From positions 7,690,501-7,754,500 of the forward strand of contig OZ018411.1 of assembly GCA_963969595.1 (NCBI GenBank): 64,000 bases of DNA, read 5' to 3'. Of this stretch, positions 48,056 through 60,812 are shown one piece after another. A model generated the notes under the pieces. The model ran no database searches and was not told the DNA's origin. It was given only the letters and a program-made list of their open reading frames with translations. Within the stretch, counting starts at the first letter, position 1. Every line of letters starts with the position of its first letter. The stretch comes from Neckera pumila (lineage: Eukaryota > Streptophyta > Bryopsida > Hypnales > Neckeraceae). A program made the translations under genes and the position numbers.

Positions 48056-49315
48056 CTTCTGTTTCTTCCTTGTTTGTTGCCGTGGAGGATCTTTGAGGAA
48101 AGCAAGCATGGCTCCAACAGCATGTTGCGCGCGCCTCTAGTTCTCACCCGATTTTGCAAGGAGGGCGGTCACACGTTCATGAAGAACAATGTAGCACAGC
48201 CTCTCAAGAGCGAAGCAACTAAAAGAAGTACCACAGTCTGCTGCCTCCTCCTTCGATCCAAGGTAACAATGGTTGAATGCATTCATTGAAGAGAAGTAGT
48301 GGGCATGATTGATCGGCTTGGATTTGGCGGCTGGCAATAAATTAGCAAATCGAGGAGTTACTGGGAATTATTGTTAGACTAGACTACTTTGGTTGTGGCG
48401 GTTTTCCACTGATTGTGCAATCCATGTTATACATGACAACCCAATGATTGGAAGATTGGGACGGTTAGTAGGCCTAACACCATTTAGGCCGTCTCCAGCA
48501 AGTGATTAGGGTCGCCATCATGCAAGTCCTTGGTGTCATGTCATCGAAGAAGACGTAGGCATGGTCGGGCGCTCTTGTAACTTCTAAACGACTCCAACAA
48601 GTCACTTCTTGGTCAGATGACTACGTATTCACTCATGACAGTTGCAGCGCAATTGTATAGTGTTGTTTCTTGAGACTACCATGATAGAACCCTAGGTTTC
48701 AAGACTCCTCTAAAATTCTAATGTGAGTTATCCAATAAGATTGTCAAGCAAGTTTTTAATGAAAATTGATGTCAGCAACTGAAGTGTAGGTGTTGCACCT
48801 AATTCACTTCCCGTCTTCCTTACACTCCACTAAGTAGCCATGGTCATTGCTCTAAAGAAGAAGCATTAGCCATCACACATTCCTCTGTTCATAACAATTT
48901 CCATGAAACGATTACAGTGTTCAGCACCTACCTATGTTCAGCATGGAAAGGAGTGTGAGATGTGAGAGTGCTCCATCTTCATGTACATCAACTTCTATTA
49001 TAACTTGCCAAAACATGTACCTTTCCAATTTTTTGGGCCCTCTCAACCTCCTGAATTTTTGGTTCCTATATAATTTGGTAAGTGATGGGCGTGTTAGAAA
49101 GGGAGACCAATGATTTGGATGACTAATTGTTTTCATGTTTCCGGAATAGGAGTCTCTTAGAAGGTGAATTCCACGAAGTTTGTGTTGCACATGACAACAA
49201 TGAGGGTGAATGACAACACCAAGTGGAATTAATCATGCAGCGTCTCCATTTTTTTGGCGATGAGTTTTCCCATCAAAATCTTCACATGAAATAGTGAGCG
49301 TTTTGTTTCCTTTTT
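48056..49315. other. Upstream flank of the Ptta-like gene; no further gene
   Basis: Mixed composition with no supported coding frame. It could include the promoter and terminal region of the decayed element. I could not identify its terminus. Confidence 0.35.
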
Positions 49316-49900
49316 TTGAATTCCCCTTTTTTTTTTGGCCCCCCCTCTCCTATAGACTCATTCCTTCCTTGTGCTTTCTCCCGGTATTTTTTTAAAGGAG
49401 ATTAGAAAATTATTGGAATTTGTGCTCCACATTCCTTAAACCTGGGATTACCCTCTTTTTTTTGAATTCCCTTTTTTTTTGGCCCACCCCCCTTTCCATA
49501 GACTCATTCCTTCCTTGTGCTTTCTCCTAGTATTTTTTTAAAGGAGATTAGAAAATTATTAGAACACTTCAAAGTTTGTGCTCCACATTCCCTAAACTCG
49601 GGATTACCCTCCTTTTTTTGAATTCCCTTTTTTTTTTGGCCCACCCACCCTCCCATAGACTCATTCCTTCTTTGTACTTTTTCCCAGTATTTTTTTTAAG
49701 GAGATTAGAAAATTATTGAAACACTTCACTTATTGGAACACTTTACTTTTTTTTTAAAGGATATTAGTTAATTATTGGAATATTAAAAAGGGTGTGCTCA
49801 CCATGCATGAATCCGTCTATATGTCAATTACCCTCTTTTTTTTGACTTTGTGCCTTTATCCCCCCCCCCCCCCCTCCCCCCGTCTCCCATAGACTCTGAC
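49316..49900. repeat. Tandem repeat of ~150-bp units with poly-T/C tracts
   Basis: Three units start near 49316, 49461 and 49616 (each GAATTCCC, a T-run, GGCCCACC, then CATAGACTCATTCCTT and AAAGGAGATTAGAAAATTAT). A degenerate fourth runs at about 49830-49900 and includes an 18-20 nt C-run. 49901-50851 holds nothing recognisable. Confidence 0.8.
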
Positions 49901-50851
49901 ATGGAAATGCTTGGCACATAATTTAGCTTTTCAAGGAGATTCTTTATTGCAACAAGGCAATCAGCGTGCTATGTAGGGATACCTAGATCCCCTAATCATA
50001 AACCATTTTTCAATTGAATATCCCCCCTAAAACAGATATGAATCCCTTTCCATTTCAATTCATTAGCTCATTAAGAAGTTAGTACTGTAAACATTTATAA
50101 GAGGTTCATTCCCATGCCCTCTACCTTTTCCTACCTTGCCCCCTCCCCTGTGTATGAGGCTAAGTGACAATGCAAAAATCTGGTGCATTGTGTGTGTTGC
50201 CTCTCGCTCACGAATGAGGTATATCATCACTTATATTGCTGCAAGTGTTGATGCCCCTTTTTTGTATGCACAAAATCCAGATACCTTGTTGTGGGTATCT
50301 CAGTGAGGACAGACTCACATTCTCAGCTGAATGACAGTGGCGTAATTGTTCGTAGTTGCTCTGAAGTTGAAGGGAAGTCGTAAACCAGAGCAACGCACCT
50401 TTGGCCTCCATCTACCTTGGCACTTTTTTTTTAGAAGTGCACAGTCAAGATTCATCTGGCTCCCAACAATTTCGGGTTTTCAAAAGGGACTCCGATACCC
50501 TTGTGCAGCGATGAGTCTCTCTGTATTTGGGACCAGAGGCTATTGAAGCGGTAGAGTATATAGCCCTTCATATTCACTAGGAGCCCATCTTTTGCATTTG
50601 GTGAAATTCTTCAGGAATAAATTAGATTTTGTCCTTGCCGAACTACAAATCCACCTTAGAGTTGCGCCTTTGTTCTTTAATTCTTATGGATCATTGTTTC
50701 AAATTTCATTGGGGCGTGTTTGTTCTGCTCTTCACTCATCCTAAAGATCACATGAGTTCGTCATCCTCACTTTTCCTAGCATGTTATCTTTAAAAGAAAT
50801 ACAAACTACAAAATTCTCATGAGCTGCTATAGAATATTTGTACAATTGTAA

Positions 50852-52484
50852 CACTAGAAGAAACCCGTGTTTTTTTTTATCCCTAGATTCTACATGCTGA
50901 TGTTCCGGCTGGTATCTTGAAATGTCTACGTGGACGTCCAAAAAATTGCGTTGCTCAAGACTTGAGTTTGACATCAGGTTTGACGTCGGACATCAGCATG
51001 CTGGGGGACCTGATGTCCAAAAAAAATGGATCAATGGGGTCCTCAAAGGCCGCCATGTGGTTGCCACCTAAGCGCCATATATGCACGGGCAGACACGTAT
51101 GAAAAATTTTCATCCATTTTTGACCATGACGTGGCATCTGAGGTGGCGGCGGGAAAAGTGACATGGCATCCAACAAGGATGACATGGCATGCCACGTCAG
51201 CATATTTTTTTGTTATCTAAGAATTTTCTTACTATCTTCAAAGATTTCAACATAGACATCTATACATGTTTCGAGACATGAACTCAGATGTCCAGACGTT
51301 TTCATAGACGTATTTTGAAACATCACTTTAGACATCCAAATTTCTTGTAACATCAATGTAAACATCTACTTTTATTCATGAATACCTCTGGTAATGTTTG
51401 ATATGATCTAGGAGAACAAAATGATGTCACATTAAACATTCATGGAATGGAATGGACTATTCAGCATGATGTTAATATGGACAGTCTTACATGTCTCATA
51501 TGATGTCCCTCATGCATGTCAGAATGTTCAATATAACATGTCATACACAATACACCATACATTATATAGCATATATAATATACCATACGTTATGCATCAT
51601 ACATCATATACCATAAATAATACGCCATACAAAATATATCATAATTGGCAATTATGTCACATGGCTTCAAAAAGCCACTTGATGTGAGTTTATGGAGGGA
51701 AAAAGACAAGCTCTTTATATAAGTGGAGTGGTAGAAGGGAAGACAAACTATGGGACATTGAAAACACTGGATTTAAATTTTGGTAGAGCAGCATATAGAC
51801 GTCCAATAAGATGTTTTTTGTATGTCTCAAAGGCCGCTCTAATGATGTCTCCATAGACGATATACCAATTGTGACTATGTTTCCTAAAACATCTAGAAGT
51901 CTACAAAAACATACAAGAAAACATTTCAACGTTTTATAAGATGTCTCCACTAACATCTTTACGTCTGCTTAGACATCTCCAATACAAGTGTAGAAAATGC
52001 AAAGAGACAGCCCCGCTATGCTTACGTGGCATGCCACATCAGCATAATTTTATGCCACGTCAACTAATTTACATGTGGCATGCCACGTCATATACCATGT
52101 CATCTTATTTTCTCCAAAAGCTGCCCGGAGGCTGCCTAATCCCTTTTTTTTAACCTTGGTTAGACTTTTATCCAAGAAAAAAGTGATTTTCAAAAAATTA
52201 CCCTCCTTGAAATTTTTTCCCAAAGCTGACGTGGCCATCCATGTTTTTGCGGACGCCTTGTTGGACATCAGTGAGTCCTTAAAGATGTCATCAAAAATCT
52301 CGATGTCCTCGGGAACACCAACTGGTTCCATTCAAATTTTCCGCAGTCATCTGGAACTGGAAATTTACCCTAAACTACAATCCTCTTTTTTAACGTCTTG
52401 ATGTCTCAGCGGACATAGTATGTTAGGCCTTGGACATTGCATGTTTTTGGCAGACATCAAAAAAAACACGGGATTCTTCTAGTG
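50852..52484. mobile_element. Non-autonomous CACTA element, copy 2, with TAA target duplication
   Basis: 1633 bp with ends CACTAGAAGAAACCCG and CGGGATTCTTCTAGTG. It is flanked on both sides by TAA (50849-50851 and 52485-52487), the 3-bp duplication of CACTA elements. It is near-identical to copy 1, so both moved fairly recently. Non-coding. Confidence 0.92.
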
Positions 52485-52661
52485 TAATTTTCCCTCATAC
52501 AAGTCTAGCAAGTCCACATTGTGAGGTGGGCAAAGTAGGAGGCATGAAGTAGTCACCCTGTAGTGACAAAGTCGTTTAGTACTTGAAAATTGGCACACAG
52601 AAGTCATGTTGAAGTCGTACATTAAAATTTAGTAGTGTGCCACTCAATGTTTTAGCTGGGG

Positions 52662-55499
52662 ATGCTATTCTCCCTGTGGTGGGGTAATTTTGACATCCGC
52701 ATTGTACGTTGTGCAGGAGGCAAAGTAGAGGACTTCATCCTTACAAGCAGGATGATCCCTAGTAGGCTTTCGTTGTTTGATAGCCAAAGGCAGCGGCTGC
52801 AAGAGGACCGACTGTGGAGAAGAGAATTGGCCCAGGCTGCACAGTACAACGTGAAGAGACTACACTGCCTATGCACAACATGTCGTGGGGGAAAAAGACT
52901 ATTGATACAAAATATCAGGCAATACCTCATTCGCAATGGCAAAGACCCTGATTCCCATATTTGGAGAGGTCCACATGACCGAGACTCTTCTGACGAAGAG
53001 TGGAAGCAACAATTTTGAGGACCGCATATAGATGGAGCACAGGAAGTAGATGCCACAGTTGATACACGTGGAATGATTGACCAAGCACTTAGGCAAATTG
53101 AGGGCAATGAAACGTCAGCCGAAAGAATGCATTGCAAAGTCTGCGAGGCCTTTGCCACCACGGACTGCATCCATAAAGAGTCTTTTGAATTGGGCACGAA
53201 AGATGCAGCAAAGGCTGCCGAATGTTGGAATGAGACACCTGCTGTGGACACCCCTGCAGAGGGCACGGCTAAGGATGCCAGCTCTGATGGCCGCTTGTTG
53301 GAAGAGAGCCTGGAGGATCTGTATGAGGGATAGCGGTCCAGCAAGCTAGCTGCAACGTTGTTATTAATGAATCTCTTTATTGTGCATGGGGTGAGCAATC
53401 ACTGTACCAACGAAGTTTTCAGCATTCTATACCTCCATCTACTACTAGAGAAGAATGTATTGTCCAAGACATATCATGCTGCAAAGACATTGACCACAAA
53501 ATTGGGTCTCACATATAATAGCATCCATGCATGTGAGAGAGGATGTGTATTATTTCGGGGTGAACACAAGGATGCCGTACGATGTCCTAAGTGCAACAGC
53601 CACCGGTATAGAGATGAAGCTCGTCGGGCCTTCCCAATCAAAGTTCTCTGGCATTCTTAATCTCATTCCATGCTTGCAAAGGATATATAGGAGCTCCAGC
53701 ATTTTGAAGTTGATGCTGTGGCATGCTAAGAATAGTAGGAATTGGGAAGGAGGAGACAGCCTTGTCTGGCATCCATCACTATAAGAAACTGGCCTTTTTT
53801 ATGATGTCTGAAAAAAAGTTGTTTGATGTCTGGAAAAACATGTCTGAGAGTCAACGTAGATGTCACTTAAAATTGTGTCATGGAAAACAAGCAAAGATCG
53901 TCTGCTATTTTCAAAAAACATGCCCAATTTGGCCTTGTTTTGTTTTTGACATCACACATGACATGCTTTTTTAAGGTCCCAAAAGTGTGCCATTTGGCGG
54001 ATAACTCAGCTCCACGTAAGCACCACATAGGCGGATAGTGCCACGTAGGAAAAAAATTTCATCCGGTTTGTTGCTGACGTGGACCAAGGGAAAAGTGACA
54101 TGGATCCGCCAATATCTGAGATGGCATGCCTTGTCAACATACTTTTATGTTGTTTAAAAAATTTTAATGTTGGTTTTTTAAATGTCAATTTAGACATCTA
54201 CTTAGACGTTTTTTGAGACATCAAATGCCGCATACTGTACCTATAAGACAAGGTCAGTAGAAAAAAGTAATTTAATTAAATAAATAGTTAAATGAAGAAA
54301 CAATTAAAATGACAACAATTCAGCAAGAATTAAATAAAACTTACCATCTACCATCAAGAGAATTTTTGATGGCAAAATGAAGGAATTCATTCATTAAAAA
54401 TTAGTGAAAATAAAGGATTAAGAGGTCCTATTTATTTTCATTGTCCGTCCATGGTGAGACAAAAGATATGGGAGAACTAAAATATGGGAACTTAACCATT
54501 GTAAGTTTTGACATTGTTTTAGACGTCTAGACATTGTTTCAGACATGTAGATGTTCTTTTGGACATCTGGAGCATGATATTTCATACATTTTACATTGAA
54601 CACAACTCTTGCTTTACAAATCCCACATGTATTGTTTCACTTCTTACCACCCTACAGTATAAAGACCATCTCTTTTCATCCATGGTGCACATCCATCCAT
54701 TATCCTTTTTTTGCAAAGTATGCCATGTGGCTGCCCTTCCCTTAAATTTTTTAATATGGTCAACATTTTATCATTGCCCATAGTAATTTTTACTAATTTA
54801 TCCATAGACAAAATGGACCTATTTGCTGACTTGGCACTCTATGTTTTTTTGGACGTCCCAAACAACATCAGCATAATTTCAATCATATCAAATACAACGT
54901 CAGCGTCAATGATAACATCAACTTAGATTTATAATAAAAAGTCAATGTTCTTTGCAACGTCCACCAAAATCTACTTTGTTGGATCAAATGTCCTTTGAAA
55001 TCTTCATGTTTTATTAGACATCGCGCGTTAGAAGTAAACATCACCAAAAACATGGTTTTCTTATAGTGTATGCAACTCAAAGGCGTGGCAGCACTTTTAG
55101 AAGAACGTGGATCCGACCTTTGACAATGATCCACGTAATGTTCACTTAGCTCTTGCGGCGGACGGAGTGAATCCTTTCAAACAAAACAAATCATCTTGGT
55201 CGACATGGCCCGTCTTGTTGTTGAACTATAATCTTCCCCTTTGGTTGAGCACAAAGAAGTTCTCTGTTCTCTTGGCACTATTAATTCCCCGAAGGAAATC
55301 CGTGACATCTAAAGTGTTTGATGTGTACTTGGAGCCCCTCGTTGATGAGTTGTTGGAGTTATGGGAGAAAGTTCCAGCATATGACGTGATAAAGGATGTC
55401 AGCTCCAAGTCATTTCAACTGCGTGCCATGCTATTGTGGACTATTCACGACTTTCCCGGATATGGGACACTAGGTGGCTTGGACGACACTACTATGTGA
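52662..55499 (+). pseudogene. CACTA TNPD transposase (Transposase_21), broken and split by an insertion
   Basis: The N-terminal part (52662-53018) contains the transposase-associated zinc motif (CLCTTCRGG, then IRQYLIRNGKDPDSHIW). 53334-53660 (LLLEKNVLSKTYHAAKTLT, HACERGCVLF, CPKCNSHRY) and 53655-53776 (IPCLQRIYRSSSILKLMLWH) are the conserved Tnp2 N-region. 55069-55499 (DPRNVHLALAADGVNPF, then LLWTIHDFPGYG) is the Transposase_21 core. Breaks: TGA at 53016, TAG at 53331, a 1-nt frameshift near 53655, a 1292-bp CACTA insertion at 53777-55068, and TAG at 55098. Removing the insertion and one target triplet gives a continuous frame across the junction. After 55499 homology stops at a tandem repeat, so the C-terminal half is missing. 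The ends of the parent element were not found. Confidence 0.85.
53777..55068. mobile_element. Non-autonomous CACTA element inserted in the TNPD exon
   Basis: 1292 bp beginning CACTATAAGAAACTGG and ending GGTTTTCTTATAGTG. It is flanked by CAT (53774-53776) and TAT (55069-55071), a target triplet with one change. It shares subterminal GACATC and ACGTGGCA motifs with the 1.6-kb copies but has distinct termini, so it is another subfamily. It interrupts the transposase gene between the His-Pro codons and the following Cys codon. Confidence 0.85.
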
Positions 55500-56126
55500 G
55501 CGGTGAGCAAAGAGCGGAGAGCGGTGAGCAGAGAGCGGAGAGCAAAGAGTGGTCCAAAAAAAAAAAAAAAATTATTTTTTTATTATTTTTAGATTTTATT
55601 ATTGACAGATTCGAATATTCTAAAGAATATTCAAGGTTTTCCTTAAATTAGTAAAATTTTTATGACCTATTACCGTGGAATTAGAGGGCAAAAAAAATCA
55701 ATGGGCATCTAAAATTTCTAAATTTCCAAACTTTTGATTTAGTTTAAGGCCCAAAAAACTCAGAATAATTAATTTTTGTGACCTATCACCGTGGAATTTG
55801 ATGGCCTAAAACACAATGAAGGTCTGAATTTGTAAACTTGTGATTTAATTGGAGACTTGGGAAACGCAAAATTGAACTTATGCGGAGGATGAAGTCGAGA
55901 AGGAATTAAAGAGATTGGTGTATTTGGAAGGTTTACAGATTAGCATGTAGAGTGAAAAAATGTGAGAAACACATGGCAACAATTATAGTAATCCAATGAC
56001 TTGCGGTGAATAAAAATCATAAAATACGAAATTTTTTTTCTCAAGGGAGTAGATAGCAAAAACTTGTGAGGTCAACAAATGACTACATTCATATGAAGAT
56101 AAAGTAATCCTAGGCTGGCAATGAGT
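55500..56126. repeat. GAGCGGTGAGCAGA tandem repeat, then AT-rich spacer
   Basis: 55497-55555 is a purine-rich tandem run of GAGCGGTGAGCAAAGA-type units. 55560-56126 is AT-rich. It has a direct repeat of GACCTATYACCGTGGAATTT at about 55662 and 55781. No gene. Confidence 0.6.
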
Positions 56127-59100
56127 CTAGATGGTAGAATGTGTCAAGAGGCCCCCTTCAAGAATGAGTTTAACCTCATTGAAGCTAAAGGTTGGGGTAT
56201 GAATGAACAAGTTCACTTTTGGATCTAAATTAGAGACCTTGACAAACAAAAAGTATAAATGCTTACAATGTAGAAACAAATGTCGTTTGCGGCCAAATTT
56301 GGTAATCATGTCTTTGAAGGCCGGGCAAGTGCAATCGGGGAGGGAGCTCACTGTAAGTTGGTAAATTGATTGTGTTGGAGCAGGTTTGGACTGCAAATTG
56401 ATAACACACCCAAATCCAGGGCGAGGAATCATTGTTACCTTCAAGATGGTTCCTTGCATTGCATGAGCGGATGCGACCATCTGCATCTGCTTTGCTGATG
56501 GTACGTGGGTGGAGCGTCGCGTAGACTTAGATTGCCTTGAAACATGGTAAAAGTCAGGATTCGGTGGAACATCCACACCGGAGAGGTCGAGGGGAGGAGC
56601 AGAGTTGTTGAATAGTCGTGTTGGAGTTATGCGCTCTTTCTGTGGCAATTGGAAGCCGGCATTCTTGAGCTTCAAGATCTCCGGGCGAGTGAGGTTAGTG
56701 CCAAGCTTCACAGGCCACACGGAAGGAATTGGAGGTCTTTCCTGGTCTGTAGAGAAATTGTCCACCCACTTGCGACGCGAGCCTTTCACACAACGCTCAA
56801 TGTCGTCTGAGCAGAAGAAGAACTTCTCGGGTCTTGGTCTTGTGAATGAGTAATGGTTCCAAAATCCGGAGTAGGTTGGAGCAGGGGTGCTCTTGCCATT
56901 GGAGACGATTTTGGCAGTACATTTCTTCTTAGTGACAGCGTGCATAGTCCAACAAGACTTTCCAGAATTACAAGGAAGGCGAGCAATATGCCACAGCTTC
57001 TCGTCAACTTTAGATTCTTGAATGGCTGTGATGCGACGGACATCCAATCCAATAGGTGAAGGAGGCGTCACCTCTTGCACAAACAGGGAGGACTCCTCGA
57101 CAATTGTAGGTAGAGGTGTAGGATGAGATCTTGTATTTCTCTGACTAACATGCGGGCGAGAGAAATTGACAGTGTCGGGGCGGTGAGAATCTTCATCGGC
57201 TTCAATAGGAGTGTCAGGTTTGCGCTTCTGTGATCCGAAGACCTCGCCGCCTTCGAGGTGTGGATTGTGTGTGCAGAATTTGTCACCGCCAGGCATGTCA
57301 AGGAGAACCTTTTGCAGCACCATCGGATCGCCAGTTCGCTGAGCCCGACGTTGAGCGCATCTAAGCTTGAGTTCTTCTTTGCTAGGGCCATCTCCGCCAA
57401 CGCCACCTTTCAGAAATTGATGGTAAGCCACAACTTGGAGGAATGCTCGAACATAATCGTCTACAGTTGCCACATAGAGATCGCCACCCTTGTTGCCGGA
57501 CGCTTGAAGCCATTTGTTGTGAATGGATTCGGCAAGGTTGCAATTAGGCATCTCTGCAAACTCCTCAGCCATCATGATTTTCTCCTGTACAAAATAAAGG
57601 TTGCATAAAAAACTGAGAAGGTTAGGAAAGAAGTAAAGAGTAAAACATCAAGTGATAACTGATAAGTCAACAAACATACCAGTTCCATGAAGCCACCCCA
57701 TTGTCGATAGCGGAAGTGCCAAAAGGCCAATCAAAGCTGAAGATGCCTTAGTCCATCCTCAGAGGTGCAATTTGATGATGCCCACCATGCTTTGATAGCA
57801 AGGTACCTTGTGTCTGCCTCCAGCATAGACGAGGCGTCGCGGTACTGGAGGCAAAGACGCTTGTGTTGGTCTTGCAAGTCGTGCTTGATATATAGCTTGG
57901 TGTGCTTCTCTAAGGATTGGGTCCAGTGGAAGTAGCACGTCCTCTCGCGACCTTCGATGGGAACCTTGGGATTTCCGAAGCCGTAGACGATGCGCAAGGC
58001 ATTCCAATTGGCTTGTGCACTATCCGCCATGAATCCTTTGAAGTATGGCTTTGGGATTCCGTGCCGAGCCATGACATGGTTGAGGTTATGCCAAAAAAGC
58101 ACTTGAGCATCTTTGTCTTCAGATTGGAAGTCACAACAAGCAATGGTCATGATGCGTTGGTACGTCCCATCGTAGACATGGCAGGCCATGGTGGTCCATT
58201 TGGAGACGCGCTTGACATGATCAAACATGATCCACGCATGCTCAAGATCTCCACCTGGTTGCATGCGATGAACCAAATCGACTCCACTACCGGGTCCAAC
58301 CTCGGACATCTTGAAGACGAAGACTTTATCCGCTTCATCACCTTGGCCTGGAAATTGATTCCGCTGAACGTAGGCCCAAGTGCTAACTCCCCTAAGTTTA
58401 GCAATGCCATCCATGACTCCTAATCTACGCATGTATTTGAAGGTCGTAACCTTATTGCGGAGGTGAGGAGAATTCAACTCCTTGCAGCGATCAAAGACGG
58501 GCTCTAGTTCTTCTAATGAAAGAAGTTGATGTGCATCATTATCATCGCAAAGGAGGAACTCAGCTACAAGTTCTTTGCTGGCCTCAAGGACAATTTTGCT
58601 ATGCGTGGCTTGGGGCATCCTCTCAACGTGCTCTTCAATAAGTCTATCGATGCGCTTGCGGCTATCTCTGCAATCACCAACCTTGACGGGGTGCCGATGG
58701 GTGCCGATATGAATGCAACCTCGCTGAGAAGAGTCTTTACTGTGGACGTAGAAGATCTTAGCATCGCAAAGTTCAAGGCACTTGGGTGGCTCCTTGCAAA
58801 TCCTGCAGACAAGAGTGGAGTTGGTTGGCGAGGGACCACCAATGGCGAAGAGATCCTTGGTAAAGCCTTGGAAGTCGGTATTGTTCACAGTGGAGGTTCG
58901 ATGAGTACGTTGAAGGTAGTCGCAGTTTTGATTCTGGCACTGAAGGTGGCCAACGCAAGTTGATGAGCGGAATACAAGACCAAGGTTGTTGCTAATGTTG
59001 GTGGTTTGAGTCTTGGTCCAGACATGGCCATCATATCGCTTGTCCATGCCCTCCATGGATTTGGCTTTGGTATGAGAAGACGAGGCTCCAACCGGAGGAA

Positions 59101-59812
59101 GGACAAACATTTGAGTACCATCAAAACGTGGGGGAAGGTAATTGACTTCTTCAATTTTCAATCTATCGTAATCTAACTTCTTGAGGATGTTTTTACTACC
59201 GGGCATAGAACCTAGTCTACGTAGACATTGAACAATGCAATTAAAAGATTTGGATGAAGAGGGTACTTGAGGATTTGAAGGTTCAGGGCAAAAGAGAGAC
59301 GGGGTGACAAATGTGGGAGTCTTGGACAAACAAATAGGATTCACAAGAGGAGTAGGGCGAGTGAGTGCATCTTCATCGGAGGAATCAGATAGATCAATGA
59401 TTAGCTGCACACCAGGCTCACTCTTAACTCTCACTAACGGAGGGGTGTTCAACGTGTAAGTAGACGATTGGAATGGGGTAAGGATTTCAGTCGTTACCCC
59501 CATTTGAGATTTAGTGAGCCCATAGACCCTGTACTTGCCAGCGCCCAACTCCCAGACCATTGATCCATTTTTGACAAGCCTAGAATTCTCACGCATGGTT
59601 ACGGAAAGCAAAGATGTAGCAGGATCAAAAATCTCACGTTCAACCCAAATGGTATTCACCTGAAAAGAGAATCTGATGCTAAGGTGAAGGGCGGAGACTG
59701 ATGCAAATCCATCTTCACCTATAGGAATGAGAATGGAGACTCCAAGGCCATGCGCACGGAGCTCAGCCATCTCAGCCATTGCAGAAACAATGGAAGATGA
59801 AGCCATTGACAA
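56127..59812 (-). pseudogene. MULE transposase with GCM/WRKY-like zinc region and SWIM finger; single in-frame TGA
   Basis: Exon 1 is 59812-57680 and exon 2 is 57584-56127, separated by a 95-bp intron (donor GTATGT, acceptor TACAG, phase 0). The ~1196-codon frame holds these parts. An acidic/low-complexity N-terminus is followed at residues ~270-400 by a Cys/His region like GCM-type fingers (CVGHLQCQNQNCDY, CIHIGTHRHPVKVG). Residues ~520-690 are the MULE DDE core (HVYDGTYQRI, GFMADSAQANW, CYFHW), continuing to NLAESIHNKW in exon 2. The SWIM finger CxC...CxH (CTCPAF, HCKHLYF) lies near residue 1130-1150. The only break is TGA at 57733-57731, 17 codons before the intron. Mutator-type transposases cut and paste DNA via terminal inverted repeats, but I could not locate such ends with certainty. 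Otherwise intact, so recently active or readable through the TGA. Confidence 0.85.
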
Positions 59813-60812
59813 AGAGAAGGAAAAGCTAAGCGTAGACTACAAAGGGCAATGCCATCAATAATCACAAGAAAGCAAATAGATAGAAGGAGAGTTTGATGAC
59901 CAACAATGAGAAAGAAATTAAAGGTTTGCAAAGAGAGGCAATACGGAAGAGCAACTCGGAGTTTAAGCATTTTGAATTATCTATGAATAATTGATCATTC
60001 ACTATTGATAGATCTCATAATAATTATGATTCTGACAAAGAATTAGAAGGAATTAGAAATATTATAAATGGCGCAGTCATTAATAAAGCCGTTGGCATCA
60101 TCTAAAGCAGGTAGCTTTAATAGTTAGGTAGAATTGATGAACACCAATTTCTTGAATTAGAGCGGAGGCACCAAATACATCATGAACTTTCTGTAATGAA
60201 AGACAATCTTGTCCTACAATTGGAATAGTTGCCATATTAATAGTGGAACAGAGTAATCAAGAGCTCGGTCAATCTAGAAGAAAATCTTGCAGACGCCAAT
60301 TGTTTTTTGGAGGACACCGTTTAATAGCCTAGTTTATAATTGGTTTAATATCTTCTTAATGGTGATGTTATAATGTACAGCTATTAGACACCGGAAAACC
60401 CTAAACCGCATGCAGTAGCATTATGTAGACAAAAAAAGTTTAGTGAGGGATCATCTTTTGTGAGAGGCGTTTGATGTCGTGAGAATGCAGGGGTGGTGTG
60501 CGGGCATTGTAGGGTTGGCAAGACGCACACATGAAGGAATCAAGCCACAATACAGTCTCTGCGATTGATCCAACGCGGAAGCGCAAGAAAAGAAGAGGCG
60601 GCACGACTTTTACCAACTCGAAGCAGAAGAGGCGAAACGAGTTGAAAAAGAAGGAGCTATTGAGCATAGAGGGACGAGGGTCACCTTCAGACTTACGCAA
60701 GCCAGTTGAGGAGGAAGTAGGTGGTGCTTGGAGAGCAAGGTGTATGATTCGGGTTCTTAACCTTGTGCCGATCCAGAAAGAAGTGAAGAGCAGAAGTTCA
60801 CCCTCACCAGCA
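59813..60812. other. Intergenic region between the MULE and the second ParB-like gene
   Basis: 59813-60430 is AT-rich and holds no gene. 60440-60812 is GC-richer and open in the frame of the next gene from 60531. It may be the leader, or an N-terminal extension, of that gene. Confidence 0.4.

Noticed and set aside
11310..55100. A nuclear code with UAG = Gln
   Set aside because: The phosphatase ORF appears to end at a natural TAG, no conserved housekeeping gene is available here to test it, and CHG-methylation decay explains the pattern more simply. It is kept only as a testable alternative.
58526..58963. Plus-strand ORF of 145 residues
   Set aside because: It is an antisense shadow of the MULE coding sequence. 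The other ORFs antisense to the ParB and DUF7869 genes fail in the same way.
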